Assembly (NCBI RefSeq): GCF_020103695.1
Contig: NZ_JAHXBF010000028.1
Location: forward strand, 62,001 to 126,000
Direction: 5' to 3'
Origin: Hyalangium versicolor
Lineage (GTDB): Bacteria; Myxococcota; Myxococcia; Myxococcales; Myxococcaceae
Length of the DNA: 64,000 nt
Of this stretch, positions 46,286-55,504 are shown piece after piece. Below the pieces are notes generated by a model. The model had not been told where the DNA came from, did not search any database, and was given only the letters and a program-made list of their open reading frames with translations. Each line of letters opens with the position of its first letter. Within the stretch, counting starts at the first letter, position 1. A program made the position numbers and the translations under genes.

Positions 46286-48073
46286 TCAAGGGCGGAGGTG
46301 CTCGTTGAGGAAGGCCGCCGTGCGGCGCATGGCGTCCCGGCTGCTCTCCACGTCGTCGAGCAGTTCGAAGGAGTGCTGAGCCTCCGGCAGTTCGAGCAGC
46401 GTGAGCGGCGCATTATGGCTCCGAGCTTCCTTCACGAAGGCATCGATCACGGCGTTGAGCTGGGGCATGTCCCGGCCGGCGCGGACCAGGAGCATGGGCA
46501 CGGGCTTCTGTGTCTTGCGCAGCAGCTCCAGCGGGTTCAGCTCCGAGGGCAGGGGGGGCAGGGTGCCCAGCAGGGGGTACCAGGCCACGGCGCACTTGAG
46601 GTAGGGCGGTGGATCATTGAGTGCAGGCGTCAGTCCCCAGAGGCCGCCTCCGGAGAGGGCCATGACGGCGACCTTCTCGGGATCGATCCGGTAGGTGGCT
46701 GCCTCTCGGCGCACGAAGGCGATGGCATCCTGGAAGTTCGCCGCCACGTCGGGCACGCCTGTGAACCACTGGGCGGGTTCGGGGCCTCGGATGGGAGTGC
46801 CGAGCTCCGGCACCGCGACGATGAGGCCGTGGGCCGCCAACCAGCGCGCCTCGCCGATGAAGGAGGTGGTGTCCTTGAGGAAGGGCACCATGTTTGGGGG
46901 AACCAGGCCGTGGGCCAGCACCACCACGGGTACGGTGCGCCGCTTCGCCACGTCCGGGATGTAGATGTCGAGCTTGAGCTCCTGGGGGCCCGCGCGCTTG
47001 TAGACGATGTCCTTGCGGACCTCGATCTCCTCCATGCCGGGCATGGTGAGGACCGGGCGGAGCTTGACCACCTCGGGGGCCTGGGCTGCCTTCCAGGCGG
47101 GAGATGAGATGGGGGACTCGGCGATCATCGGGAGGCCCAGGCCGGGCAGCTCTCCGAAGCCGAGCCAGGTGCGCAGCCACTGGGCTCGATCCCGGCGCGC
47201 GGCCTCGTTGAACTCGTGGCCTCCCTCGTAGGTCTTGAGGAGCTTCGTCTGGGGCGCGGCCTCAAAGTACTTCTGCATCCGGTCGAAGGGGACGGCTTGA
47301 TCCGAGCGCGGGTACTGGAAGAAGAAGGCCGCGGAGGCCGCGCGGATGCCCACGATGCCGTCGAAGGGGGCGAGGGTCTTCAAGAAGGCCTCGTACTTGT
47401 CGGGGGGCGTGCTCTTGCGCAAAGCCTCGGCGGGCCCGGGGCCGTTGCGCAGGAGCTCCGAGACGTCGCCGTAGCCGGACATCAGCACGAAGGCCTTCAG
47501 CCGGGGCTCCGCGCCGGCCAGGGCGCCTCCGAGGGTCGCTCCGAAGCTGTGGCCCACGTACGCCAGGCGCTTGCTGTCGACCTCCGGGCGGAGGGTCAGG
47601 ACGTCCACGCCTCGTCGCAGGTCCACCACGGCCTGTCGCCCGGTGTCTCCCATCTGGAGGCCCACCACCGGCTTGCGCCAGGGATCGGGACGGACGAAGG
47701 GGGCGTCGATGATCAGGCTCACCACGCCCGCGTGGGCCAGCGAGAGCGCCTCATCGAGGAACTCGGTCTTGCTGCCCTCGCCCCAGTGCTGGAAGAGCAC
47801 GGCCGGGAAGGGGCCTTTGCCCGAGGGACGCACGAGCAGGGCCGGGACTGGGCCTCCGAGCGGACTCGTGTAGGTCAGCTCGGTGACCGTCATGTCTCCG
47901 CGCTTCTCCGAGCGCACCTCCTTCACGTCTGGCGGCTCCTTGGCTTCGTAGGCGGTGAGCCGCTTCAGCTCGGTGAGGAGTGGATCGGGAGTGGCTGCTG
48001 ACGCGGGTGTCGTCATGAGAAGGCCCCAGATCAAGGTGAGGAGGTGAAGCAGGAGGAGGCGGTGGGCGTGCAT
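46286..48073 (-). CDS. Exported tandem alpha/beta hydrolase
   Basis: A 595-residue exported protein (signal ends at about TTPASA). It contains two alpha/beta hydrolase domains in one chain. The first has nucleophile in VGHSFGATLGG and His in GGHEFNEA; the second has MALSGGGLWG, an Asp-bearing RAGRDMP and His in AQHSFELLDD. Dienelactone-hydrolase or esterase-like. The start at 48073 is set by the signal and GGAG at 6 bases. Substrate unknown. Confidence 0.8.
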   Translation of the reverse strand: MHAHRLLLLHLLTLIWGLLMTTPASAATPDPLLTELKRLTAYEAKEPPDVKEVRSEKRGDMTVTELTYTSPLGGPVPALLVRPSGKGPFPAVLFQHWGEGSKTEFLDEALSLAHAGVVSLIIDAPFVRPDPWRKPVVGLQMGDTGRQAVVDLRRGVDVLTLRPEVDSKRLAYVGHSFGATLGGALAGAEPRLKAFVLMSGYGDVSELLRNGPGPAEALRKSTPPDKYEAFLKTLAPFDGIVGIRAASAAFFFQYPRSDQAVPFDRMQKYFEAAPQTKLLKTYEGGHEFNEAARRDRAQWLRTWLGFGELPGLGLPMIAESPISSPAWKAAQAPEVVKLRPVLTMPGMEEIEVRKDIVYKRAGPQELKLDIYIPDVAKRRTVPVVVLAHGLVPPNMVPFLKDTTSFIGEARWLAAHGLIVAVPELGTPIRGPEPAQWFTGVPDVAANFQDAIAFVRREAATYRIDPEKVAVMALSGGGLWGLTPALNDPPPYLKCAVAWYPLLGTLPPLPSELNPLELLRKTQKPVPMLLVRAGRDMPQLNAVIDAFVKEARSHNAPLTLLELPEAQHSFELLDDVESSRDAMRRTAAFLNEHLRP

Positions 48074-48167
48074 CGTCTGCTCCGCGCGGCGAAGGACTCG
48101 CAAACATTCGATGCATAGTCCAGCGGGCCAGGAGGCAGGAGGCCCTCTCGTTGCTGCTGTCCTGTAC

Positions 48168-49013
48168 TCAGCCCTCGTGGACCTCGGGCGGGGTGCTCGT
48201 CGGACCTTGGGGTCTTCCGCTGTAGCGCAGGCCTTGGGAGATCTCCTCGGGCGTGAGCAGGCGGAAGGTGCCCTCGGAGACGTCCAGCTCGACGCCGCCC
48301 ACGGCCTCGCGGTGCAGGGCACGCACGGGCAACCCCACGGCTCCGAGCATGCGCTTCACCTGGTGGTGGCGGCCCTCGGTGACGGTGACTTCCACGGTGT
48401 GTTCGTCTCGGAGCTTCACCTTGGCGGGCCGGGTCGGGCCGTCCTCCAGCATTACGCCTTTGCGCAGGGGCTCGACCTTGTCTTCGGTGGCCGTTCCCTG
48501 AACCGTGGCTACGTAGCGCTTGGGCAGGTGCGTCTCCGGAGACGTGGCGTGGGCTACGAGCTTCTCGTCGTTGGTGAAGAGCAGCAGCCCCGTGGTGCCC
48601 CGGTCTAGCCGGCCGATGGCGTGCCAGGTGTAGCCGGCAAGCTCGTTCGGGAGTTGGGGCAGCAGCACCTCGTAGACCGTGCCCGTGCGGTGCTGGCTCA
48701 CGGTGGAGGTGAGCAGGTCCGCGGGCTTGTGGAAGGCCAGCACCCGTGTCTCCGCCTCACGTTGGATCGCGATTCCGTCTACTTTGAGCACGGCGCCTTC
48801 GGGCACGGGGGCGAGCGGCTGCTTCACCACGCGTCCGTTGATGCTGACGCGGCCGGCGCGGATGGCCTCCTCGGCTTCGGGGAGGGGAAGGACGCCCGCG
48901 CGGGCGAGGGCTCGCGACAGCCAGTCAGGCTTCGCCTTGCCCTCCCAGCGGCTTCGGCTCGGGGGCTTGTCCTGGGGGGGCGAGGGCTGACGGGGATGGG
49001 ACTTGCGGGCCAT
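48168..49013 (-). CDS. RsuA/RluB/E/F-family pseudouridine synthase
   Basis: A 281-residue rRNA pseudouridine synthase. A basic N-terminal tail, an S4-like domain (LSRALARAGVLPLPEAEEAI, INGRVV) and the catalytic core with GRLDRGTTGLLLFTND (Asp137) and GRHHQVKRM are seen. Whether it modifies 16S or 23S rRNA is not readable. It starts 4 bases after the stop of the receiver-nuclease gene, so it is probably the third gene of that unit. Confidence 0.88.
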   Translation of the reverse strand: MARKSHPRQPSPPQDKPPSRSRWEGKAKPDWLSRALARAGVLPLPEAEEAIRAGRVSINGRVVKQPLAPVPEGAVLKVDGIAIQREAETRVLAFHKPADLLTSTVSQHRTGTVYEVLLPQLPNELAGYTWHAIGRLDRGTTGLLLFTNDEKLVAHATSPETHLPKRYVATVQGTATEDKVEPLRKGVMLEDGPTRPAKVKLRDEHTVEVTVTEGRHHQVKRMLGAVGLPVRALHREAVGGVELDVSEGTFRLLTPEEISQGLRYSGRPQGPTSTPPEVHEG

Positions 49014-49017
49014 GGGA

Positions 49018-49947
49018 TCAAGTGTCCTGGGTGCTGGCCATCACGGCTCGGGAGTGCAGCTCTTTCAGCTTCGCGTTCCGGTCTCGGGCTTCGACGAGCT
49101 CATTCACCTGGGGAGCTTCCAGGGTGACGATGAGGGCATCGTCCTCACGCGCTGCCGCCAACCGGGAGAGGGAGCCTCGGGTGAACCCTCCCAGAGCGAC
49201 GAAGAAGCCCAGCCGGCAGCGGCCGTAGCGGCGCTTGATGTCCAGGCGGAAGGAGTCGAGTTCCTTGGGGTCTACTGGCTTCGACCAGTTCTTGCACTCG
49301 CCCAGGAAGTACTGCGACTGCGATTGCTGCCAGAAAGGGTCCGCCGATTCATTGGGAATGAGGATATCGATCTGCTCGTCGAGACTCTTGCGATCGGTCT
49401 GGGTCCGCTCGAAGCCAGGGATCGACTTGAACAGGAGCGCGACGAGATCCTCGAGGTGCTTGCCCTTCCGGTGCGGATCGCGCTCCGTGCGCACCTGGCT
49501 CCAGAGTTCTCGAAGCGTCTCTTCCCGCTTACCGTTGGCCAACGCGGCCATGCGCCGCTCGCGAGCCGCTTCCATGGCGTTGCGGACCTTGGCCTTGAGA
49601 ATGGCCTCCAGATACGCGTTCTTCTCCAGGTAGTCATAGGCTCCTGCCGAGAACGCGCGCTCCACGGACTCCGAGTCCGCGACTCCCGTGACGAGGATGA
49701 CCTTGGCACCGGGGGCTCGCGCTTGGATGTCGCGAATGAGGTCCAGTCCGGTGTCGGGGCCATAGTGGCCCTGGAGCTTCCTGTCGAGCAGTACCAGATC
49801 CCACCCCGGCTCCTCGAGCTTCGAAAGGGCAGTGGAGGCGTCCGGGGCGGCCTCGACGGCATAGCCCTCTGTCCCCAGGATGAGGAGGTAGGTGTCGAGG
49901 AAAGCAGGCTCATCGTCGACGATGAGGATTCTTCCGGACGGAGTCAT
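49018..49947 (-). CDS. Response regulator with PD-(D/E)XK nuclease output domain
   Basis: A 309-residue two-domain protein. Residues 5-125 are a receiver: Asp11, Asp12, phospho-acceptor Asp55 (LVLLDRK), Thr87 and Lys109. In place of a DNA-binding domain, residues 160-290 have the order of a restriction-endonuclease-like (Mrr_cat-type) fold: Glu166 in KHLEDLVALLF, Asp194 in EQIDILIP and Glu217-Cys-Lys219 in GECKNW. All candidate catalytic residues are present. The predicted job is phosphorylation-controlled cleavage of DNA or RNA. Its ATG overlaps the kinase stop (ATGA), so the two are translated together. A scaffold role without cleavage is an alternative. Confidence 0.8.
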   Translation of the reverse strand: MTPSGRILIVDDEPAFLDTYLLILGTEGYAVEAAPDASTALSKLEEPGWDLVLLDRKLQGHYGPDTGLDLIRDIQARAPGAKVILVTGVADSESVERAFSAGAYDYLEKNAYLEAILKAKVRNAMEAARERRMAALANGKREETLRELWSQVRTERDPHRKGKHLEDLVALLFKSIPGFERTQTDRKSLDEQIDILIPNESADPFWQQSQSQYFLGECKNWSKPVDPKELDSFRLDIKRRYGRCRLGFFVALGGFTRGSLSRLAAAREDDALIVTLEAPQVNELVEARDRNAKLKELHSRAVMASTQDT

Positions 49948-51575
49948 CGCCGCTCCAGGCCAGTGGTAGGTACACGGAGCACGAATCGTGCACCGCCAAG
50001 GGGGGAGGAGGTACAGCCCACCAGCCCCTTCATCTCCTTTTCGAACACCTCTCGGACCAGGGCAAGTCCCAGTCCGCTGCCTCCTGGGCGGAGGAAGACG
50101 CCCTCGTTGAAGATGGCCTGGCGCATGTTCTCGGGGACGCCTGGGCCATTGTCATCGATGGTGATGAGCACCGCACGCGCATTCTCGATAGAGGATGCCA
50201 GGAGGCGAATCTGGGGGGACTCGGGTGCCACGGCCTGTGCCGCGTTGCGCAGCAGGTTGCTGATGGCCAACACGAAGCGAGCCCGGTGACCCGTGACGGG
50301 AGGAAGATCCTTCGGAAGAGAGGTTTCGATCGGCAGTCCGCTCTCCTCGGTGATGGAGGACACCGCATCCCGAATGGCCGACGAGGGATCGAAGAGCTCG
50401 GTTGGCACTGCTCCCAAAGCAGAGACCTTGACCAGTTGTTCGATGAACCGGAATGCGGCATCGAGCCCCTTGTCGATGCTCTCTCTCCTGCGTCCTATCG
50501 CCTCGCCAGGTGGTGCCAGCAGCACTTCCCGATAGAGCGCGCTGAGGGTCGTCTTGACCGGCACCAGGACGTTGCGGAGTTCGTGAGCCACGAGCCGTGC
50601 CTGACGCGCTGTCGCTTCGGCAGCGGCGCTGGCATGGGCGCTGGCGACATTCTGGTTGCCGGAACCGCTGGCCAGTTCGATCGCGGAGCGTGTGAGATCG
50701 TCGATGAGAGAGCTCGCCAGCAGCGACATGGGCGACTCCTCCTCGTTGGCGATCTCCATGAGGAGTTCGTGTCCCACCTGTGAGAGGTCCAGCGTCGTCT
50801 CGTGATTGAGGAACTGATCTCGGATGGAGAGCAGGCCGAGCGCCTTGAGGCGATGGAGCGCGACCCACGAGAGAAACGGTTCGGAGACGATGCTGGGACT
50901 TCTGTTCCAGGTGAGTGTCCAGGGACAATTCTTCAAGAGCAGGTGGGCGATGTTCCTGCTCAGCCGCCAAGGATCAGAGTTCCCGGTGGCCTGGGCAGCT
51001 TCGATGTGGAGCAGCCATCGGATGGTATCCCTGCCGCTCAGTTCCAGGAAGACGCGGCCAAGAGGCGTGAGCTCGTGGGACAGCCCCGCCTTGCGTGTCG
51101 CCCGGATGGCCTGGGCATAGACGGCAACCTCCGTGCGCGTGACGTAGGCGGAATTGAAGACGTCATCCGCGGCGATGCCCGCCAGCCGGTCCAACTCCAG
51201 GGTGAGGGTACGGGTAGGCAGGCCTTCCGGGAGTCCCAGCCGGCGAGCAAGGCCCGTCTTTATCCAAGAGGTGACCTCCTCCTTCGAGGCGTCTCTCGCG
51301 ATGCTGTGGCCGAGGAGCTCGCTCAGGCGCTGTGCGAAGCGCGCGACCGCGTCGTCCCGGTGCCAGAAGTCGAGCAGGTACTCGTTTTGCCGCGTCTGCC
51401 ACTCAAGCGAGTCAGGACTTCGCGCCTGTGCTTCTTTCTCCAATCGCTCGAGGCATCGCACGAGATGGAGGCGAGCGGCGGCCGGTTCGATGAGGGGAGG
51501 CGGTGGAGGCTCTGGCTGAGTACCCGGATTCCGGAGGCTTTGGAGGTACTCGCTCAGAGTATCGAGGAAGAACAT
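49944..51575 (-). CDS. Cytosolic sensor histidine kinase
   Basis: A 543-residue kinase with no membrane helix. Residues 55-300 are an uncharacterised sensor part; HELTPLGRVFLELSGRDTIR looks like a winged-helix segment and HRLKALGLLS like another. The kinase core has the phospho-acceptor His331 in LVAHELRNVLVPV, N box LLRNAAQA (Asn444), G1 DNGPGVP (475-481) and G2 GGSGLGLAL (498-506). It is coupled by ATGA overlap to the receiver-nuclease gene, its presumed partner. The signal it senses is intracellular but unknown. Confidence 0.85.
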   Translation of the reverse strand: MFFLDTLSEYLQSLRNPGTQPEPPPPPLIEPAAARLHLVRCLERLEKEAQARSPDSLEWQTRQNEYLLDFWHRDDAVARFAQRLSELLGHSIARDASKEEVTSWIKTGLARRLGLPEGLPTRTLTLELDRLAGIAADDVFNSAYVTRTEVAVYAQAIRATRKAGLSHELTPLGRVFLELSGRDTIRWLLHIEAAQATGNSDPWRLSRNIAHLLLKNCPWTLTWNRSPSIVSEPFLSWVALHRLKALGLLSIRDQFLNHETTLDLSQVGHELLMEIANEEESPMSLLASSLIDDLTRSAIELASGSGNQNVASAHASAAAEATARQARLVAHELRNVLVPVKTTLSALYREVLLAPPGEAIGRRRESIDKGLDAAFRFIEQLVKVSALGAVPTELFDPSSAIRDAVSSITEESGLPIETSLPKDLPPVTGHRARFVLAISNLLRNAAQAVAPESPQIRLLASSIENARAVLITIDDNGPGVPENMRQAIFNEGVFLRPGGSGLGLALVREVFEKEMKGLVGCTSSPLGGARFVLRVPTTGLERR

Positions 51576-51641
51576 GGACCACCGATTCGCAAGACTGGTG
51601 GAGCATAGGGGGGAGTTTCGGGAGGTCCAGTCCTCTGTTGG

Positions 51642-51857
51642 TCAGTAGCGGGGTGCTTCAGGCAGGTTGTCGGGGTCCTCGCCCTCGGCCGAGCCGGGCG
51701 TCTTGCCGGGCTCCTCCAGGGGAACCTCCCTTTCGTTCTCGGTGCCCTCGGCGGAATGAGGTGTACGGCCTGGATCCTCGTGCGACGGTGCTTCTCGCTG
51801 GGGCTCCTGATCGGGGCTGGCGCTCATCCCGGTGTCTTCGTAAGGCATGTGATTCAT
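51642..51857 (-). CDS. Small acidic disordered protein
   Basis: A 71-residue protein very rich in Glu, Pro, Asp and Gly, with a duplicated segment PGRTPHSAEG / PGKTPGSAEG. No hydrophobic core, no signal. The ATG at 51857 is followed by MPYEDTG; an upstream extension would be basic and overlap the next gene. Expression is plausible from codon use only. Confidence 0.5.
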   Translation of the reverse strand: MNHMPYEDTGMSASPDQEPQREAPSHEDPGRTPHSAEGTENEREVPLEEPGKTPGSAEGEDPDNLPEAPRY

Positions 51858-51963
51858 GGTTGGCTCCAGATGGGGTGACCTTTCCCAGGAAGGTAGGTCC
51901 CCCAGAGCGAACCGCTTCGAGCTGTCTCCCCGCTTGCCGGGTGTTCGAGGAGGAGAGGGGTTC

Positions 51964-52704
51964 TCAGCTGGGAGGTTGGCTTCGGTCCGAGATGAGCCGC
52001 TTGCGGAGCGTATGGAGCGCCGCCAGCCACAAGCGAGCCTCGTTCCTCGTGAGCCGAGACCTTCGCAGAGGCGCAAACAAGTCCCTCAGCCCCGTACGCC
52101 CCGGGTGCTCATCCACGAGGAACCCTCCGGTCTTCAGTGTCTCCCCCAGCGTCGCCTCCACCCTCGCCAGCTCCTCATCCGAGGCTGCCACCGGCAGCGG
52201 AGCAGGCGCGGGAGGGGCCGCCGCCAACGAAGCCATCCGCACCTCGTAGGCATACAGCAACACCGCCTGCGCCAGGTTGATGGAGGGCTGCGAAGGATCC
52301 GTCGGCACCGCGGACAGATCGTGGCAGCGCTCCACCTCCGCGTTCGTCAGCCCGCTGCGCTCGTCTCCGAAGACGACCGCCACCGGCCCTTGCGCGGCCC
52401 GAGCCACCAACTCCTCTCCCACGGCCCGGGGAGACAGCCGCCGCTTCCCCTCCACCTTGCGCGAACTCGTTCCCACCACCCACACGCAGTCAGCCACCGC
52501 CTCGTCCAGCGTGTCGGCTCGCCGCACTCCGTCCAGCACGTCCTCCGCATGGACCGCCAGCTTCCGGGCGGGCCCCAGGTCCTCCGCTTCCGGACGCACC
52601 CAGGTCCACTCGGACAGCCCACAGTTCTTCAGGGCCCGCGCGGCGGCGCCGAGGTTCTCCGCATTGCGCGGGCGCATCAGGACGAAGCGGATGGGAAGCA
52701 CCAT
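51964..52704 (-). CDS. trmJ: TrmJ-like SpoU-family RNA methyltransferase
   Basis: A 246-residue SAM-dependent ribose methyltransferase with the trefoil-knot SPOUT fold. Motif 1 PRNAENLGAAARALKNCG, motif 2 VVFGDERSGLTNAEV and motif 3 SINLAQAVLLYAYE are present, and a C-terminal helical extension of TrmJ type follows. The expected target is position 32 of tRNA. Ends before a small disordered gene, starts after a hairpin. Confidence 0.82.
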   Translation of the reverse strand: MVLPIRFVLMRPRNAENLGAAARALKNCGLSEWTWVRPEAEDLGPARKLAVHAEDVLDGVRRADTLDEAVADCVWVVGTSSRKVEGKRRLSPRAVGEELVARAAQGPVAVVFGDERSGLTNAEVERCHDLSAVPTDPSQPSINLAQAVLLYAYEVRMASLAAAPPAPAPLPVAASDEELARVEATLGETLKTGGFLVDEHPGRTGLRDLFAPLRRSRLTRNEARLWLAALHTLRKRLISDRSQPPS

Positions 52705-52723
52705 GGAGCCGTACTCTAGGGGC

Positions 52724-52758
52724 GGAGCCCGCTGGATTCCTGCACTCCAGCGGGCTCC
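52724..52758. terminator. Hairpin between kelch gene and trmJ
   Basis: Perfect 13-bp stem GGAGCCCGCTGGA / TCCAGCGGGCTCC with a 9-base loop, 14 bases beyond the kelch stop. There is no clear T-run on the minus strand, so it may end transcription weakly. Confidence 0.55.
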
Positions 52759-52771
52759 CTCTTCTTCGGAA

Positions 52772-55504
52772 CTACCAGGGGCAGTCGACCACTTCCACCG
52801 TGAGCGTCACAGGCACGGCGCTGTGGCCCGCCGAGTCGGTGACTTCGTACTTCACGGTGTAGGTACCCTCAGCCCAGCCATTCACCGAGCCCGTGCGTTT
52901 GATGGAGGGCGTCAGATCGCCGTAGCACAGGTCCGACGCCTGAACGGCCGGCTCCACCCATTGGCTGTTGCACTGGTGCACCAGGTGCGTCGGCCCGGGG
53001 ACCGTCAGCGTTGGCGCCGTCGTATCCGCGACCGTCACCGTCCGGATGGCGTTCGCCGTGCCGGCATCGTTCCACGCCGCGTAGGACACGTAGTAGGTGC
53101 CCTCGTACTGCAGGTTCGGGCCGGGCCCGGACGAGTCATTGCCCGTGTTGTACGCGTGCACCGTCAGCGGGTTGTCGCACCCGTCCACCGCCGTGGCTCC
53201 CGGATCGCTGTAGATCACGCCCGGCTGGCACTCCAGGACCATCACCGCACTGCCGTTGACCGTGAGCGTCGGCGCCTCGGTCGCGCAGGCCGGAGGAGGA
53301 GGATCCTCCGAGTCATCCGTGAACAGCTCCGCCGAGGCGAGGTTGGTGCCTCCGCTGCTCCCAGCCACCACCAGCACCTTTCCCGAGGTGAGCCGCACGG
53401 CGCTGTGCGTGGTCCGGCCCTGGATGGCTCGGCCCATGGACGCCCAGGCTCCCGTGCTCGGATCGTACGCCTCGGAGGAGGAGAGCGAACCCCTCGTGCC
53501 ATTCCCACCGGCCGCCAGCACCTTGCCGGAAGGCAGCAGCGTCGCCGTGAACTCCATGCGCGCCTGGCTCATGGATGCCGTGGTGCTCCACGAGCCCGTG
53601 GCGGGATCGTACAGCTCGGCCGAGGCCACGGGGTTGTAGGTGGAGTTGTAGCCGCCGGCCGCCAGCACCTTGCCCGAGGGCAGCAGGGTCGCCTCGTGGT
53701 AGAGGCGGGCTGTCGTCATCGGACCGGTCGGGTTCCATGCGTTGGCGGTCGGGCTGTACACCTCCGCCGAGGCGAGTGGGCCACTGGAGCCCGAGCCGCC
53801 CACCGCCAGCACCTCGCCCGACGCCAGGAGGATGAGCTTCGCGAACGCACGAGGCGTGTTCAGGTTGCCGCCGGCGCTCCAGGTCCCACTTGCCGGATCG
53901 TACAGCTCGGTCGAGGCGAGTGCTCCGCCGGTCCCGGTGCCGCCCACGACGAGCACCTTGCCCGTGCCCAGTCGCACCGCCGCGTGGTTGGTGCGTGCCG
54001 TCGCCAGCGCGGGGGCGGAGCTCCAGGTGCCTGTGGCCGGATCGTACAGCTCTACCGAGGCATGGGTGTAGCCGCTGCCGGTGTCGCCACCGGCCACGAG
54101 CACCTTGCCCGAGGGCAGCAGGGTCGCCGTGTGGTGGATGCGCGCCTGCGCCAGGGCGCCGGTGGCGCTCCAGGAGCCCGACGCCGCGTCGTACAGCTCG
54201 GCCGAGCTCAGGGGATTCATGCTGCCGAGGCCATAGAGAGAGCCACCGCCCGCCACGAGCACCTTGCCGGAGTTGAGCACCGTCGTCGTGGGGTAGGCGC
54301 GGCCCGCGGCCAGGGCTCCCGTGGCCGTCCAGCTCACCTCCACGGGGCCATACACGTCCGAGCTCGAGTTGAAGGTGGGGCCGCTGTCGCCGCCGGCCAC
54401 CAGCACCTCACCGGAGTTCAGCAGCACCGCGGGCTTCGCGCGGCCGCCGTACCAGCCCAGGTTGCCCGCCTTGCTCCAGGTGCCGGTGCTCGGATCGTAG
54501 AGTTCCGTGCTGGCGAGGAACCAGTCTCCGGCGGCGACGAGCACCTTGCCCGAGGCCAGCGTCGTCGCGGCGAAGGACACGCGGCCCACGGACATGCTCC
54601 CCGTGGCCGAGAAGCTCCCGGTGGCCGGATCGTACAGCTCCGCGGAGCTGAGCAGGGTGGACGGGTCACTGGTACCGCCGGTGATCAGCACCTTGCCGGA
54701 GGAGAGCAGCGCCGAGGCGTGGTTGGTACGGGCCGTGGCCAGCGCGCCGGTGCTGCTCCAGGTGCCCGTGGTGGGATCGTACAGCTCGGACGTGGCGAGC
54801 ACGGTGCCCGAGAGGCTCGAGCCGCCCGTTACCAGCACCTTGCCCGAGGCCAGCGTCGCGCTGTGCGAAGAGCGGGGCGTGGCCAGGGGCGCGGTAGCGC
54901 TCCAGGTGCCCGTGGCGGGATCATAAAGCTCCGCGCTGTTGGCACTGGTGCTCGTCCCGCCGACGACGAGGACCTTGCCGGAGGGCAGCAAGGTCGCGGT
55001 GTGGAAGATGTGCACGGCGTGCATGGCGCCCGTGGCGCTCCACGTCCCGGTGGCGGGATCATAGATCTCCGCCGAGGAGGTGCTGCCGGTAGCGGTGTAG
55101 CCACCCGCGATGAGCACCTTCCCTGAAGTCAGCAGCGTCGCGCTGTGGTTGTAGCGCGCGAGCGACATCGAAGCGGTGCTGCTCCAGGTCCGCGTGGCCG
55201 GATCGAACAGCTCCGCGCTGCTCTCGTAGTAGTACCGATTGCCAATCCGGTACGTGCCGCCGGTGACGAGCGCCTTGCCCGAGCCCAGCGCTGTCAGCGT
55301 GTGCGCGGTTCGTCCCGTGCTCATCGAGCCGGCTGAACTCCAGGCCGGGACAGTGGTTGGGCTTGCAAGCTTCTGTTGGCGGGTCGAAGTGTGAGGTCCT
55401 ACTTGTTGCCCGCTTGGGGCGGGTTCGGGATCTCCCGTGCGGGAACTGCAGCCCAGGACTAGCGCTAGCAGCAGCACGAGCTTGTGACGTGAGAGGGAGT
55501 GCAT
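52772..55504 (-). CDS. Kelch-repeat lipoprotein
   Basis: A 910-residue lipoprotein; signal MHSLSRHKLVLLLALVLGC with lipobox VLGC and GGAGAA before the ATG set the start at 55504. Fourteen kelch units of about 48 residues can be counted by their SGKVLVAGG cores, alternating with AELYDPATGTWS, enough for two beta propellers. After a Pro spacer (PPPPA) come two Ig-like modules of HYR/DUF5011 type (LECQPGVIYSDPGATAVDGC, TYTVKYEVTDSAGHSA). Such proteins bind carbohydrate or protein ligands at the surface; the ligand is unknown. Confidence 0.88.
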   Translation of the reverse strand: MHSLSRHKLVLLLALVLGCSSRTGDPEPAPSGQQVGPHTSTRQQKLASPTTVPAWSSAGSMSTGRTAHTLTALGSGKALVTGGTYRIGNRYYYESSAELFDPATRTWSSTASMSLARYNHSATLLTSGKVLIAGGYTATGSTSSAEIYDPATGTWSATGAMHAVHIFHTATLLPSGKVLVVGGTSTSANSAELYDPATGTWSATAPLATPRSSHSATLASGKVLVTGGSSLSGTVLATSELYDPTTGTWSSTGALATARTNHASALLSSGKVLITGGTSDPSTLLSSAELYDPATGSFSATGSMSVGRVSFAATTLASGKVLVAAGDWFLASTELYDPSTGTWSKAGNLGWYGGRAKPAVLLNSGEVLVAGGDSGPTFNSSSDVYGPVEVSWTATGALAAGRAYPTTTVLNSGKVLVAGGGSLYGLGSMNPLSSAELYDAASGSWSATGALAQARIHHTATLLPSGKVLVAGGDTGSGYTHASVELYDPATGTWSSAPALATARTNHAAVRLGTGKVLVVGGTGTGGALASTELYDPASGTWSAGGNLNTPRAFAKLILLASGEVLAVGGSGSSGPLASAEVYSPTANAWNPTGPMTTARLYHEATLLPSGKVLAAGGYNSTYNPVASAELYDPATGSWSTTASMSQARMEFTATLLPSGKVLAAGGNGTRGSLSSSEAYDPSTGAWASMGRAIQGRTTHSAVRLTSGKVLVVAGSSGGTNLASAELFTDDSEDPPPPACATEAPTLTVNGSAVMVLECQPGVIYSDPGATAVDGCDNPLTVHAYNTGNDSSGPGPNLQYEGTYYVSYAAWNDAGTANAIRTVTVADTTAPTLTVPGPTHLVHQCNSQWVEPAVQASDLCYGDLTPSIKRTGSVNGWAEGTYTVKYEVTDSAGHSAVPVTLTVEVVDCPW

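Noticed and set aside
52277..55126. Plus-strand open frame of about 950 codons
   Set aside because: Opposite the kelch repeats; its own apparent repeats are only the reverse reading of the kelch units.
52800..55300. Regular repeats of about 145 bp
   Set aside because: These are the coding repeats of the kelch protein, not a CRISPR array: they are not short identical repeats with unique spacers.
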